This document shows positions 31,698 through 39,639 of a DNA stretch of 64,000 nucleotides, piece after piece. The number at the start of each line of letters is the position of its first letter. Position 1 is the first letter of the stretch. A model generated the notes under the pieces. The model searched no databases. It worked only from the letters and a program-made list of their open reading frames with translations, and was not told the origin of the DNA. This stretch comes from Micromonospora narathiwatensis. Its GTDB lineage: Bacteria > Actinomycetota > Actinomycetes > Mycobacteriales > Micromonosporaceae. The stretch covers positions 5,580,001-5,644,000 of the forward strand of contig NZ_LT594324.1 in NCBI RefSeq assembly GCF_900089605.1. The letters are read 5' to 3'. Both the position numbers and the translations under genes were made by a program.

Positions 31698-32897
31698 TCA
31701 GAAGTCGGCGAAGAGGTAGGGGAGCGCGCGGGGGAAGAGGCGGCGTAGTTCGGTGGCGGCGTCCGCCGGGACCTCGCCGAGCCCCCGGATGGCGACCTCC
31801 GCCGGGTCCAGCACCCCGTACGCCAGGCCGGAGAGCCCGGCGGCGGTGAGCGTCGCGGTCGGGACGGTGCCCGCGCCGGCGGAGTCGCCGGGCAGCACCT
31901 CCAGCCGGCCGGTGGCGCCGTCGAGCAGGTGGGTGCCGGCGAGCCACCGGTCACCGACCAGCTCGACGTTGACCCGGCCGGCCCCGGCCGGCAGCCCGGC
32001 GAGCGCGTCCAGGCTGAGCAGCCGGGCCATCGGGGCGGGCGACCCGGGCCGGGACACCCGCGCCTCGACGTGCACCGCGAGGTCGGTCAGCCACAGCTCG
32101 GGCAGCTCGTCGGCGGGCAGGTGGACGCGGATCCGATCCACCTGGTCGACGTGGCGGGCGAAGAACTGGAGCAGCGCCGCCCGGGCGTACGGGTCGCCGG
32201 CGAGCAGGTCGTCGGCGATCAGCTCGCCGCCGTGGTCGTCGATGCGGTAGGTGACCGCGCCGACGGTCTCGCCGTCGCGTACGGCGGTGAGCAGCCAACG
32301 GTCGTCCCGGTCGCGCAGCCCGACCGCCCGGAAGTCGGGGAAGACCGCGAACCCGTGCCGCTCGTGCAGGCAGCGTTCGGTGTACGCGCGCCACGTCTCG
32401 TAGCCGGCGCCGATCCGTTTCCAGACCACCTCGCCGGGTAGCTCGGCGCGGAGCAGCGGGGCCAGGTCGGCCGGGGAGAAGACGGCGGTACGCCGGCGGG
32501 GCAGCCCGACATAGCCGAAGCGCTCGTAGAACGAGGCGCGGAACGGGTAGAGCGCGGTCAGCGTATGCCCCTCGGCCCGCATCTCGTCGAGGAGCTGGTG
32601 CAGCAGCGCCCGGACGTGGCCGCGCCGGCGGGCCAGCGGGTGGGTCGCCACCCCGGCCACGCCGGCCATCGGCAGGACGCGACCACGTAGGTTCTGCCGC
32701 ATCGGGACCGCCGAGACGGCGGCTGCCGTGACCCCGTCCTCCTCCACGACCAGCGTCCGGTTGCCCGCGTTGTACGGCAGGTACTCGCGGAACTGGTCGA
32801 TCCGGGACGCGACCATCGGCGACGCCTCGAACGCGTACGCCTGGAGCGGGAAGCTGTGGGTGAGGCGTTCCTCGGCGGCCAACCGGCGGATGATCAT
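31698..32897 (-). CDS. Eis-like GNAT acetyltransferase
   Basis: 399 residues, the length of Mycobacterium Eis. The N-terminal GNAT has the acetyl-CoA loop ARRRGHVRALL (the family R-x-x-G-x-x-A/R pattern); LYPFRASFYERFGYV is the characteristic Eis segment, and a second GNAT-like half precedes a sterol-carrier-like domain ending in FADF, whose terminal carboxylate acts as base in Eis. These enzymes acetylate amines, including aminoglycosides. A role in drug resistance here is inference. The ATG at 32897 is at the family start. Genes on both sides are on the same strand but separated by 40-plus bases. Confidence 0.9.
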   Translation of the reverse strand: MIIRRLAAEERLTHSFPLQAYAFEASPMVASRIDQFREYLPYNAGNRTLVVEEDGVTAAAVSAVPMRQNLRGRVLPMAGVAGVATHPLARRRGHVRALLHQLLDEMRAEGHTLTALYPFRASFYERFGYVGLPRRRTAVFSPADLAPLLRAELPGEVVWKRIGAGYETWRAYTERCLHERHGFAVFPDFRAVGLRDRDDRWLLTAVRDGETVGAVTYRIDDHGGELIADDLLAGDPYARAALLQFFARHVDQVDRIRVHLPADELPELWLTDLAVHVEARVSRPGSPAPMARLLSLDALAGLPAGAGRVNVELVGDRWLAGTHLLDGATGRLEVLPGDSAGAGTVPTATLTAAGLSGLAYGVLDPAEVAIRGLGEVPADAATELRRLFPRALPYLFADF

Positions 32898-32945
32898 CTG
32901 CCCATCCCAACCCGGCGGGGCGAGCGGCGCAACCGGAATGGCCGG

Positions 32946-33638
32946 TCAGGTCACCGGCAGGTGCCGTACGTGCCGACGCCGGCGCAGCCGGGCGGTGGAC
33001 ACCCCAGCCACCGCGAGGACCAGCACGGCGGTCACCGCCACCGCGTGCAGCAGCCCCCGGGCCAGGTAGCCGTCGTCGGTGTGGTCGACCGCCCAGGTGG
33101 CGATCTCCCGGCTCGACCAGAACGGGGTGAGCCGGGCGCCCGAACCGGCCGGGTCGATCAGCATCTGCACCGCCACCACGGTGAGCAGCAGCAGGGTTCC
33201 CTCCAGCTCGCGCGGCAGCACCGCGCCGATCAGCATGCCAAACGGCGCGGCCACGGCGACGGCGCAGAGCATCGCCGCCGCCACCCCGCCGTACCGGAGG
33301 TCGGAGCCGTCGACGGCGACGAGCGCGAAGAAGGGTACGGCGATGGCGACGCCCAGCGCCCAGAGGCCGAGCATCCGCCCGAGGTAGAGGTGGTGCGGCC
33401 GGTAGCCGGCGAGGCGCAGCCGGGGCTCCAACTCGCGGGCCGCCCCGGTGGCGAAGAGCGCCGCGGTGCTCACCGCCCAGCTGATCCCGAGCAGCAACGC
33501 GCGTACGGACTGCCCGATGTAGGAGCCGCGCCGGATGAGGTAGAAGGCGAGCGGCATGAGCAGGAGCAGCAGGAGTACGCCCCGGCGGCGGATCAGCTCC
33601 CGCAGGGTCATCTCGGCGACGGTCATCAGCCGGTTCAC
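32946..33638 (-). CDS. ABC transporter permease
   Basis: 230 residues with about six hydrophobic segments: LLLLLLMPLAFYLIRR, ALLLGISWAVSTAALFATGA, LGLWALGVAIAVPFFALVAVDG, AAAMLCAVAVAAPFGMLIGAVL, LLLLTVVAVQMLIDP and the closing LLHAVAVTAVLVLAVAGV. This is the ABC-2 type layout. The start overlaps the stop of the ATPase gene by 4 bases, so the pair is coupled and forms one exporter. Substrate unknown. Confidence 0.85.
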   Translation of the reverse strand: MNRLMTVAEMTLRELIRRRGVLLLLLLMPLAFYLIRRGSYIGQSVRALLLGISWAVSTAALFATGAARELEPRLRLAGYRPHHLYLGRMLGLWALGVAIAVPFFALVAVDGSDLRYGGVAAAMLCAVAVAAPFGMLIGAVLPRELEGTLLLLTVVAVQMLIDPAGSGARLTPFWSSREIATWAVDHTDDGYLARGLLHAVAVTAVLVLAVAGVSTARLRRRRHVRHLPVT

Positions 33639-34453
33639 GGACGGCCTCCCGGTGTGGCGGGGGTGAGGTCGAGGACCAGGTCGACCCGGTCGAGTTGGTT
33701 GAGCAGGTGGGTCACCACGACGATCGCCCGGCCCTCGTCCCGCAACCGTAGGAGCTGGTCCCAGAAGTTGACGTAGGTGCCCCGGTCGAAGCCCTGGTAG
33801 GGCTCGTCCAGCAGCAGCACGTCCGGCTCGGTCAGGGTGGACAGGGTGAGGTTGAGCTTCTGCCGGGTGCCGCCGGAGAGTCGCCGGGCGAGCACCGCCT
33901 GGTCGGACTCCCAGCCGAGTTGGCGGGCCGCGACCCGCCCGGCTCGGCGCGCGGTGGCCCGGCCCATGCCCCGGCCGGCCCCGACCAGCACGAAGTGCTC
34001 GTCCGGCAGGAGGAAGTCGTCGGTGCCGCCCTGCTGCGGGCAGTAGCCCAACCGGCCGGACACGGTCACCTGCCCGCCGTCCGGGGACTCCACGCCGGCG
34101 CAGATCCGCAGGAAGGTGCTCTTGCCGCAGCCGTTGGCCCCGACGATCGCCGCGATCTGTCCGGCCCGGACGGTCAGCCCGGCGTCGTGCAGCACGGTCC
34201 GCCGGCCGTAGCGCTTGGTGATGCCCTCAGCGTGCAGCCGGACCGGCCCGGGGCGGGGCGCCGGGCGGGTGCCGACGCTCTCGGCGATCGCGGCGGCGTA
34301 CCGGTCCGGCGTGCCGAACACCGTCCACGGGTCGCCGCCGCCGTCCCGCAGGTGGGTGGCGGCCTCGGCGACCACGTGCCGGACGTCCTCGGTCGCCACC
34401 CGGCGCCGGTGCAGCTCGGCCCCGAACGCGTGCAGCCACTGGTCGGCGTTCAC
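33635..34453 (-). CDS. ABC transporter ATPase with N-terminal HAAS-like domain
   Basis: 272 residues. The first 75 residues (ADQWLHAFGAELHRRRVATE, then a helix pair and a TPDRYAAAIAES end) resemble the HAAS/DUF1700 signalling domain usually found next to PadR genes. The ATPase core follows: Walker A GANGCGKST, Q-loop YCPQQG, signature LSGGTRQK, Walker B DVLLLDEP and the H-loop His in VVVVTHLL. The GTG at 34453 overlaps the PadR stop as GTGA. The fusion of a HAAS-like domain to the ATPase is unusual. Confidence 0.85.
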   Translation of the reverse strand: MNADQWLHAFGAELHRRRVATEDVRHVVAEAATHLRDGGGDPWTVFGTPDRYAAAIAESVGTRPAPRPGPVRLHAEGITKRYGRRTVLHDAGLTVRAGQIAAIVGANGCGKSTFLRICAGVESPDGGQVTVSGRLGYCPQQGGTDDFLLPDEHFVLVGAGRGMGRATARRAGRVAARQLGWESDQAVLARRLSGGTRQKLNLTLSTLTEPDVLLLDEPYQGFDRGTYVNFWDQLLRLRDEGRAIVVVTHLLNQLDRVDLVLDLTPATPGGRP

Positions 34454-34788
34454 CCGTCGACTCCTCCCGTCACGATGGCGGTCACCGGCGTCACGAACGC
34501 CACCCAGTCGTGCCCGCCCCGGCTCAGGGCGGCGCGTCCGTGGTCGGTGATCCGGTAGTACTTGCGGGCCGGGCCGCTGGCTCCCTCGTGCCACTGCGCG
34601 GTGACCAGGCCGGCGCGTTGCAGCCGCAGCAGCACCGGGTAGAGGGTGCCGCCCTGGATCGGGCCGATGCCGGCCGCGTCGAGCGACTGGGCCAGCTCGT
34701 AGCCGTACGACTCGCGGTCGCGCAACAGGCCGAGGACGCAGAGGTCGAGCACTCCGCGTAACCACTGACCCCGCCGCTCGATCTCCAC
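34450..34788 (-). CDS. PadR-family transcriptional regulator
   Basis: 112 residues from the GTG at 34788 (a TTG at 34824 is also in frame). Winged-helix sequence GVLDLCVLGLLRDRESYGYELAQSLD, then GTLYPVLLRLQRAGLVTAQW and KYYRITDHGRAAL is the standard PadR core, without the long C-terminal helix. It heads the operon with the ABC genes and likely represses it together with itself through the TAGATAG repeats just upstream. Confidence 0.9.
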   Translation of the reverse strand: MEIERRGQWLRGVLDLCVLGLLRDRESYGYELAQSLDAAGIGPIQGGTLYPVLLRLQRAGLVTAQWHEGASGPARKYYRITDHGRAALSRGGHDWVAFVTPVTAIVTGGVDG

Positions 34789-34806
34789 GGCCGGAAGAGT
34801 AGCGGC

Positions 34807-34832
34807 ACTATCTAGATGGCACAACTATCTAG
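34807..34832 (-). promoter_or_regulatory. Candidate PadR operator/promoter
   Basis: ACTATCTAG occurs twice (34807-34815 and 34824-34832), a 17-base spacing. On the minus strand, the direction of the PadR gene, this is TAGATAGT, which looks like a -10 box. A PadR-bound, self-repressed promoter fits. Confidence 0.55.
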
Positions 34833-34841
34833 TCGGGCGGA

Positions 34842-34867
34842 GGCCGCCCGTGCTGCGACGGGCGGCC
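34842..34867. terminator. Hairpin after the PP2C phosphatase
   Basis: GGCCGCCCGT (34842-34851) and ACGGGCGGCC (34858-34867) with a 6-base loop, 4 bases past the phosphatase stop (34871) on the minus strand. It separates it from the PadR operon. Confidence 0.7.
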
Positions 34868-34870
34868 GGT

Positions 34871-35590
34871 TCAGGCGGCGGTGACGTCGGACACCACGAC
34901 GGTGACGTTGTCCGGCGCGCCGGCCTGGTGGGCGAGCTTGACCAGCTGCTCGCCGCACTGCTGCCGATCGGGGTACGCCGCGAGCGTCGTGGCGATGGGG
35001 GGATCCTCCACGTAGTCGGACAGGCCGTCGCTGCACAGCAGCAGCCGGTCGCCGGGGACGAGGGTGAGCACCCCGATGGCCGGGGGCGTGTCCGAGCCCT
35101 GCACGGCGCGGGTGACCAGGGAGCGCTGCGGGTGGTGCCGCGCCTGGTCGGGGGAGAGCGCGCCCTGGTCGACCAGCGCCTGCACGAAGGTGTCGTCCCG
35201 GGTGAGCTGGGTCAGCTCGCCGTCGCGCAGCAGGTAGCAGCGGGAGTCGCCGACCTGGGCGAGGACCAGGGTGTCGCCGGCGAGCAGGCCGGCGGTCAGC
35301 GTCGTACCCATGCCGTCGCGGGCCGGGTCCACCGTGATGGCCGCCCGGATGCGCTGGTTGGCGGTGCTCACCACGGCGCGCAGCGCGTCGGCGGCCTCGT
35401 CGGGGACGTTCGGCGGGGTCAGCTCGTCGAGGATCCGGATGACGATCTCGCTCGCCACCTCGCCGGCGGGCAGCCCGCCCATCCCGTCGGCCACCGCCAC
35501 CAGGCGGTCACCGGCGAGAGCGGAGTCCTCGTTGTTGGTCCGGACGAGGCCGACGTCGTTGCGGATGGACGAGCGGAGGATCAGCGTCAT
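34871..35590 (-). CDS. PP2C-family Ser/Thr protein phosphatase
   Basis: 239 residues, soluble, the size of bacterial PstP-core/PrpC-type phosphatases without a membrane tail. Metal-binding motifs are visible: VRTNNEDSALAG, VADGMGGLPAG, QVGDSRCYLLRDG, LLLCSDGLSDYV and GAPDNVTVVVSD. It removes phosphate from Ser/Thr proteins. A solitary gene here, with a short gap to the XRE-cupin gene on the same strand. The ATG at 35590 begins MTLILRSSIRNDVG, normal for the family. Confidence 0.92.
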   Translation of the reverse strand: MTLILRSSIRNDVGLVRTNNEDSALAGDRLVAVADGMGGLPAGEVASEIVIRILDELTPPNVPDEAADALRAVVSTANQRIRAAITVDPARDGMGTTLTAGLLAGDTLVLAQVGDSRCYLLRDGELTQLTRDDTFVQALVDQGALSPDQARHHPQRSLVTRAVQGSDTPPAIGVLTLVPGDRLLLCSDGLSDYVEDPPIATTLAAYPDRQQCGEQLVKLAHQAGAPDNVTVVVSDVTAA

Positions 35591-35667
35591 GGGTCAAGCT
35601 TGCCAAGAACACCCGCTCCGCGTCTCTACCGAGGTGCCGGGTCCGCTGAAAGAACTGCTGCCGTCTT

Positions 35668-36273
35668 TCATCCCGCGGACCTTTCGTCCACAGTGGCCGG
35701 TGTCGACCGGGCCCGGCGACGCGGGTACCGCAGCAGCAGGCTGGCGTGCACCTCCTCGTCGCCGACCGCGGCGTAGCTGTGCGGCACGTCGGAGGTCCAG
35801 CGCAGGTGGCCGCCGGCCGCGGCGGTCAGCGGGGCGTCCACCGGCCCGGCCCGCAGTACGCCGGCGAAGACGGTTATGTGCTCGGTCACCCCGGGTTGGT
35901 GCGCGGGGGAGAGCTGGCCGGGCCCGGGGATGACCCGCATCCGGTAGAGCTCGTAGGTCGCGTCAGCCTCGGTGAAGACCTCCAACAGGGTGGCGCTGAC
36001 CGCCGCGCCGCTGACCGTGGGCGTCGCCGCCGCTTCGGAGAGCACGGCGGTGAGCGGTACGCCGAGCTGCGCGGTGACCGCGTACAGGGTTTCCAGGGTC
36101 GGGTTGCGGGTGCCGTTCTCCAGCCCGGAGAGGGTGGCCTTCCCGATGCCCGCGAGCCGGGCCAGCGTGGAGAGGGACATGCCGCGTTCCTCGCGGAGGG
36201 CGCGGACCTGGCGTCCGACCGCCCCGGCGCCCGTGTCGGGCGTCCGGTCCCGGTCTGGTGGAGCTGCTGCCAT
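35668..36273 (-). CDS. XRE-cupin regulator
   Basis: 201 residues: an N-terminal helix-turn-helix (GRQVRALREERGMSLSTLARLAGIGKATLSGLENG) and a C-terminal cupin (from about residue 100, with HQPGVTEHITVFAGVLRAGP and LRWTSDVPHSYAA). Such regulators sense a small ligand through the cupin. It diverges from the BenE-like transporter gene with a palindrome between them, so the transporter is its probable target. Ligand unknown; an aromatic acid would fit the BenE link. Confidence 0.9.
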   Translation of the reverse strand: MAAAPPDRDRTPDTGAGAVGRQVRALREERGMSLSTLARLAGIGKATLSGLENGTRNPTLETLYAVTAQLGVPLTAVLSEAAATPTVSGAAVSATLLEVFTEADATYELYRMRVIPGPGQLSPAHQPGVTEHITVFAGVLRAGPVDAPLTAAAGGHLRWTSDVPHSYAAVGDEEVHASLLLRYPRRRARSTPATVDERSAG

Positions 36274-36296
36274 CCGGCTATGGTGCTACACCGTGC

Positions 36297-36314
36297 CGTT
36301 CCGTAAACGGAACG
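36297..36314. promoter_or_regulatory. 18-bp palindrome between XRE-cupin and BenE genes
   Basis: CGTTCCGT (36297-36304) and ACGGAACG (36307-36314) with spacer AA. A natural operator for the XRE-cupin protein that could serve both divergent genes. Confidence 0.7.
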
Positions 36315-36363
36315 ACACCGCCGCCGGAGCGGCGGCGTGGAGGGCAACCCACGGGAGGATGGC

Positions 36364-37605
36364 GTGACCGGTCGGCTCCAACCCGTGCTGGCCGGGGTCG
36401 TGACGGCCCTCGTCGGCTTCGCCAGCTCGTTCACGGTAGTGCTCGCCGGGCTGCGGGCCGTGGGTGCCGACCAGGCACAGGCGGCCTCCGGCCTGCTCGC
36501 GCTCTGTGTCGCCACCGGCTGCTGTGCGGTCTGGCTGGGGCTGCGCCACCGGCTGCCGCTGGCGATCGCCTGGTCCACCCCGGGCGCGGCCCTGCTGGTC
36601 GCCACCGGCCCCGTGCCCGGCGGCTGGCCGGCGGCCGTCGGCGCGTTCCTGCTCACCGGCCTGCTGATCGCCGCCGCCGGACTGATCCCGGCGCTCGGCC
36701 GGGCGGTCGCCGCGATCCCCGGCCCGATCGCCAGCGCCATGCTCGCCGGGGTGCTGCTGCCACTGTGCACCGCGCCGGTCCGGGCCCTGGTCGAGGTGCC
36801 CCGGCTGGCCGGGCCGGTGGTGCTCGCCTGGCTGGTGCTGCACCGGTTCGCCCGTCGCTGGGCGGTGCCGGGCGCGCTGGCCGTGGCGGCGGTGGCGATC
36901 GCGCTGACCACGTCCGGGCCGGTCCGGGCGCACCTCGCCCCGACCGTCGCGCTGACCGCGCCGACCTGGACACTGCCCGCGGTGGTCGGGCTCGCGCTGC
37001 CGCTGTTCCTGGTCACCATGGCCGCGCAGAACGTGCCCGGGACGGCCGTCCTCGCCGGCTACGGCTACCGGGCCCCGCTGGGCTCCGCGCTCCGGGTGAC
37101 CGGGCTCGCCACCGCGCTCGGCGCCCCGGCCGGCGGGCACGCGGTGAACCTGGCCGCGATCACCGCCGCCCTGGCTGCCGGCCCGGACGCCCACCCCGAT
37201 CCGGACCGGCGCTGGATCGCCTCGGTGACCGCCGGGATCGGCATGGCGCTGCTCGGGCTGGGCGCCGGCGTGGCGACCGCCCTGGTGCTGCTCTCGCCGC
37301 CGGTCCTGGTCGAGGCGGTGGCCGGGCTCGCGCTGCTCGGCGCGCTGGCCGGCGCGGTCTCGGCGGCCGTCGCCGAGCCGGACGCCCGCGAGGCGGCGGT
37401 GGTCACCTTCGTGGTCACCGCCTCCGGGGTGAGCCTGCTCGGGGTGGGCGGCGCGTTCTGGGGTCTCGTCGCCGGCTGGCTGATGCTTCTGCTCTTCCGT
37501 CACCGGAAAACCGACCGGCCGACACCGCCCGCGGCGGACGGGTCGACACCGCCGGTGGCGGACCGTCCGGCGTCCGGGCCGGTCACCGCGACGCGGGCCG
37601 GCTGA
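36364..37605 (+). CDS. BenE-family benzoate/aromatic-acid transporter
   Basis: 413 residues with about eleven or twelve hydrophobic segments. Family landmarks are LAIAWSTPGAALL, AAIPGPIASAMLAGVLLPLC, PLFLVTMAAQNVPGTAVLAGYGYRAP and LATALGAPAGGHAVNLAAITAALAAGPDAHPDPDRRW. BenE proteins import benzoate with protons. No benzoate catabolic gene is in the window. The GTG at 36364 is preferred over one at 36337 because GGGAGG precedes it at a normal distance. Confidence 0.88.
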   Translation: MTGRLQPVLAGVVTALVGFASSFTVVLAGLRAVGADQAQAASGLLALCVATGCCAVWLGLRHRLPLAIAWSTPGAALLVATGPVPGGWPAAVGAFLLTGLLIAAAGLIPALGRAVAAIPGPIASAMLAGVLLPLCTAPVRALVEVPRLAGPVVLAWLVLHRFARRWAVPGALAVAAVAIALTTSGPVRAHLAPTVALTAPTWTLPAVVGLALPLFLVTMAAQNVPGTAVLAGYGYRAPLGSALRVTGLATALGAPAGGHAVNLAAITAALAAGPDAHPDPDRRWIASVTAGIGMALLGLGAGVATALVLLSPPVLVEAVAGLALLGALAGAVSAAVAEPDAREAAVVTFVVTASGVSLLGVGGAFWGLVAGWLMLLLFRHRKTDRPTPPAADGSTPPVADRPASGPVTATRAG

Positions 37606-37652
37606 TCAGGGCGTCGCCTGGGCCTCGGCGTTCCGGCCGGCGATACGCCCGG

Positions 37653-38018
37653 TCACTCCGCCGCGGGCAGCTCCGCGGCCGGCACGTCGAGGCGTACGCC
37701 CTGGTCGGTGACGGCGGCGATCTGGTCGGCCGGTACGTAGACCGCGCCGGTCCGGGCCAGTTCGGTGGAGACCTTCAGGTAGCCGGTGCGCAGCAGCCGG
37801 GCGGCCAGGTCGGCGGGGACGTCCGGTTCGTCGACCGCCGCCGACTCGATCAGCTCGTCCAGGCTGCCGCCCGGGTCGACCCCGGCGGGCGCCTGTACGG
37901 TCACCGCGTTCGGGTCGCCGCGCTGGACGAGATCCACGGTGCCGACCTCGACGCCGGCCGAGTCGAGCACCCGGGTGCCGGTGGTGACCCGGGAGATGGT
38001 CTTCTGCTGCTGGCTCAT
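37653..38018 (-). CDS. PRC-barrel-like small protein
   Basis: 121 residues, soluble. The N-terminal half (GTRVLDSAGVEVGTVDLVQ) follows the PRC-barrel start of a strand, turn and VGTV pattern. The second half (TGYLKVSTELARTGAVYVPADQIAAV) repeats the same type of strand. Such small domains occur alone in actinobacteria, with unknown role. The ATG at 38018 starts at MSQQQKTIS. Confidence 0.7.
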   Translation of the reverse strand: MSQQQKTISRVTTGTRVLDSAGVEVGTVDLVQRGDPNAVTVQAPAGVDPGGSLDELIESAAVDEPDVPADLAARLLRTGYLKVSTELARTGAVYVPADQIAAVTDQGVRLDVPAAELPAAE

Positions 38019-38067
38019 GCAGGCGCGGTTCCCGGGTCGGCCCGGCGCTAAACAGGCCGGCCCGGCG

Positions 38068-38316
38068 CTAGACGGGCGGGGTCCAGCCGCTCGGCGGGCG
38101 GGGTGAGAGTTCGCGCCAGGTGTCCGGTCCCTCCATCAGCGCCCGGATCGTGTCCTCCGCCTCCTCCACGCTGTCGTACTCGTAGAACCGGGAGATTCCC
38201 TCGGCGCCGCCGGCGCGCTGCTCGACGTGCCAGCGGTCGCCGTCCACCCGCAGGAAGACGTCCCGCCGGGCCAGCCGCCCCCATTTCCCGTTCCACCAGT
38301 GCCTGCGCTGCTCCAT
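38068..38316 (-). CDS. Small hypothetical protein under a LexA-type box
   Basis: 82 residues, acidic C-terminal half, Trp-rich N-terminus (RRHWWNGKWGRLARRDVFLRV), no membrane or signal segment, no domain I recognise. The middle reads GDRWHVEQRAGG and YEYDSVEEAEDTIRALM. The ATG at 38316 is 7 bases past the -10-like TAGAGT, and a perfect 16-bp palindrome typical of actinobacterial SOS boxes stands immediately before that. I therefore infer DNA-damage induction and a leaderless mRNA. Nothing in the protein itself indicates the task; it could take part in DNA repair or cell-cycle arrest. Confidence 0.75.
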   Translation of the reverse strand: MEQRRHWWNGKWGRLARRDVFLRVDGDRWHVEQRAGGAEGISRFYEYDSVEEAEDTIRALMEGPDTWRELSPRPPSGWTPPV

Positions 38317-38323
38317 GACCGGG

Positions 38324-38345
38324 ACTCTATCGAACATGTGTTCGA
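38324..38345 (-). promoter_or_regulatory. SOS (LexA-type) box and -10 promoter
   Basis: TCGAACATGTGTTCGA at 38330-38345 has perfect 6-bp arms around a 4-base centre and matches the known actinobacterial LexA consensus CGAAC-N4-GTTCG exactly. On the minus strand it is followed directly by TAGAGT (38324-38329), then 7 bases, then the ATG of the 82-aa gene. LexA bound here would block the promoter. Confidence 0.85.
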
Positions 38346-38353
38346 CACACGTC

Positions 38354-38380
38354 GGCCCCCATGGGATTCCCACGGGGGCC
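38354..38380. terminator. Hairpin after mscL
   Basis: GGCCCCC and GGGGGCC (38354-38360 and 38374-38380) with TGGGA/TCCCA continuing the stem inside. It lies 16 bases past the mscL stop and upstream of the SOS box. Confidence 0.7.
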
Positions 38381-38396
38381 GGGTGCAGGCGGTACG

Positions 38397-38867
38397 TCAG
38401 CGTGGGGCGGGCGGCTCCTGCCGGCGGCCCAGCACGTCGTCCAGCGCGCCCCGCTGGGCCGGCGTGGACTGGTTGCCGGCGAGCAGTGCGTCCCGGATCT
38501 CGGTGAGCAGCTTGATCTCCTCGCTGGGGGCCTTCGGCGGCGGCTCCTCGCCGCGCCTGCGCCGCTCGGCGAGCCTGTTCATCGGGTAGACGACGAGGAA
38601 GTAGAGCGCCGCCGCGGTGAGCAGGAAGGTGATCACCGCGTTGACGAAGGCGATCCAGTCGAACGAAATGCCCCGGAACTCGGGTGCGGTGCCCGCCAGC
38701 CCCTTGCTGCTGCCGGTGAGCAGCAGTACGAACACCCGGATCAGCGGATCCAGGAACGACTTGGTGAGCTGGGTGACCACGCCGGTGAACGCGGCGCCGA
38801 TGACGACACCGACCGCCAGATCGACGACGTTGCCGCGCATGATGAAGTCTTTGAAGCCCTTGAGCAT
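38397..38867 (-). CDS. mscL: Large-conductance mechanosensitive channel MscL
   Basis: 156 residues. The N-terminal helix (MLKGFKDFIMRGNVVDLAVGVVIGAAFTGVVTQL) is the unmistakable MscL signature, with the pore-lining segment within. The periplasmic loop (RVFVLLLTGSSKGLAGTAPEF) and second helix (WIAFVNAVITFLLTAAALYFLVVYPMN) follow. The C-terminal tail is longer than in the classic protein (about 50 residues, with EEIKLLTEIRDALLAG helix), which is common in actinobacteria. It opens when membrane tension rises after osmotic shock. Confidence 0.95.
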   Translation of the reverse strand: MLKGFKDFIMRGNVVDLAVGVVIGAAFTGVVTQLTKSFLDPLIRVFVLLLTGSSKGLAGTAPEFRGISFDWIAFVNAVITFLLTAAALYFLVVYPMNRLAERRRRGEEPPPKAPSEEIKLLTEIRDALLAGNQSTPAQRGALDDVLGRRQEPPAPR

Positions 38868-38906
38868 CCGCTCTCCCGTGCTGTCCGGTATCTCGACCGG
38901 GACAAC

Positions 38907-39590
38907 CTATGCCCCGGAGGGGGGTTCCAGAAAAGCACCGGCCTCGATCGCCGCCCGCGCCGGATCGCCGTCCCGGATCGCCTCGACCAGCCGGCCGTGG
39001 TCGACGTACCGCTCGGGTTCCAGCGCGTCGCCCATCGCGTGGGCGACGGTGCTGCGCAGCGCGGCGCCGACCGACGCGTACAGCTCGGCCAGCATGCCGT
39101 TGTGCGCGGCGGCCACGACCGCGCTGTGCAGCGCGGCGTCCGCCTCGACGAACTCGTCCACCCGGCCGGACCGCCAGGCGACCTCCCGGGCGTCGAGCGC
39201 GGCGTCGAGCGCCGCCAGGTCCGCCGGGGTACGCCGCAGCGCGGCGAGCCGGGCCGCCTCCACCTCGAAGGCGCGGCGGACCTCGACCACCTCGGCCATC
39301 CGGTCGTCGGTGAGTCGGCGGGCCACCACCGGGGCCAGCTCGTCGGTCGACACCACGTACGTTCCGGAGCCCTGGCGGCACTCCAGCACCCCGGCGTGCA
39401 CCAGCGCGCGGACCGCCTCCCGGACCGTGTTGCGCCCGACGCCGAGCGCGGCGACGAGCTGCGGCTCGGTGGGGATGCGCCCGCCCACCGGCCACTCGCC
39501 GCCGAGGATCCGGGCCCGGAGCTGTTCGATCGTCTGGCGTACCCGGTGGCCGCGCGGGGGCACGGCGACGGAGTCGAGGGCACGTGTCAC
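38907..39590 (-). CDS. GntR/FadR-family transcriptional regulator
   Basis: 227 residues. N-terminal winged helix-turn-helix (RVRQTIEQLRARILGGEWPVGGRIPTEPQLVAALGVGRNTVREAVRALVHAGVL) and a FCD-type helical effector domain beyond residue 90. FadR-like proteins bind small acids or CoA esters. It diverges from the CynX-type transporter gene, 49 bases away, and is its likely controller. Confidence 0.9.
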   Translation of the reverse strand: MTRALDSVAVPPRGHRVRQTIEQLRARILGGEWPVGGRIPTEPQLVAALGVGRNTVREAVRALVHAGVLECRQGSGTYVVSTDELAPVVARRLTDDRMAEVVEVRRAFEVEAARLAALRRTPADLAALDAALDAREVAWRSGRVDEFVEADAALHSAVVAAAHNGMLAELYASVGAALRSTVAHAMGDALEPERYVDHGRLVEAIRDGDPARAAIEAGAFLEPPSGA

Positions 39591-39639
39591 GGGTTACAAC
39601 TCCTCCCGAAATTCATCCCATGATTGTAGGTTGGAGGTC

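Noticed and set aside
36297..36314. Palindrome as a LexA box
   Set aside because: The arms CGTTCCGT/ACGGAACG do not match CGAAC-N4-GTTCG; a local XRE operator is more likely.
38617..39639. Upstream extension of the MFS transporter frame
   Set aside because: It runs antisense through the GntR/FadR and mscL genes and carries no transporter sequence; the ATG at 39640 has GGAGG just before it.
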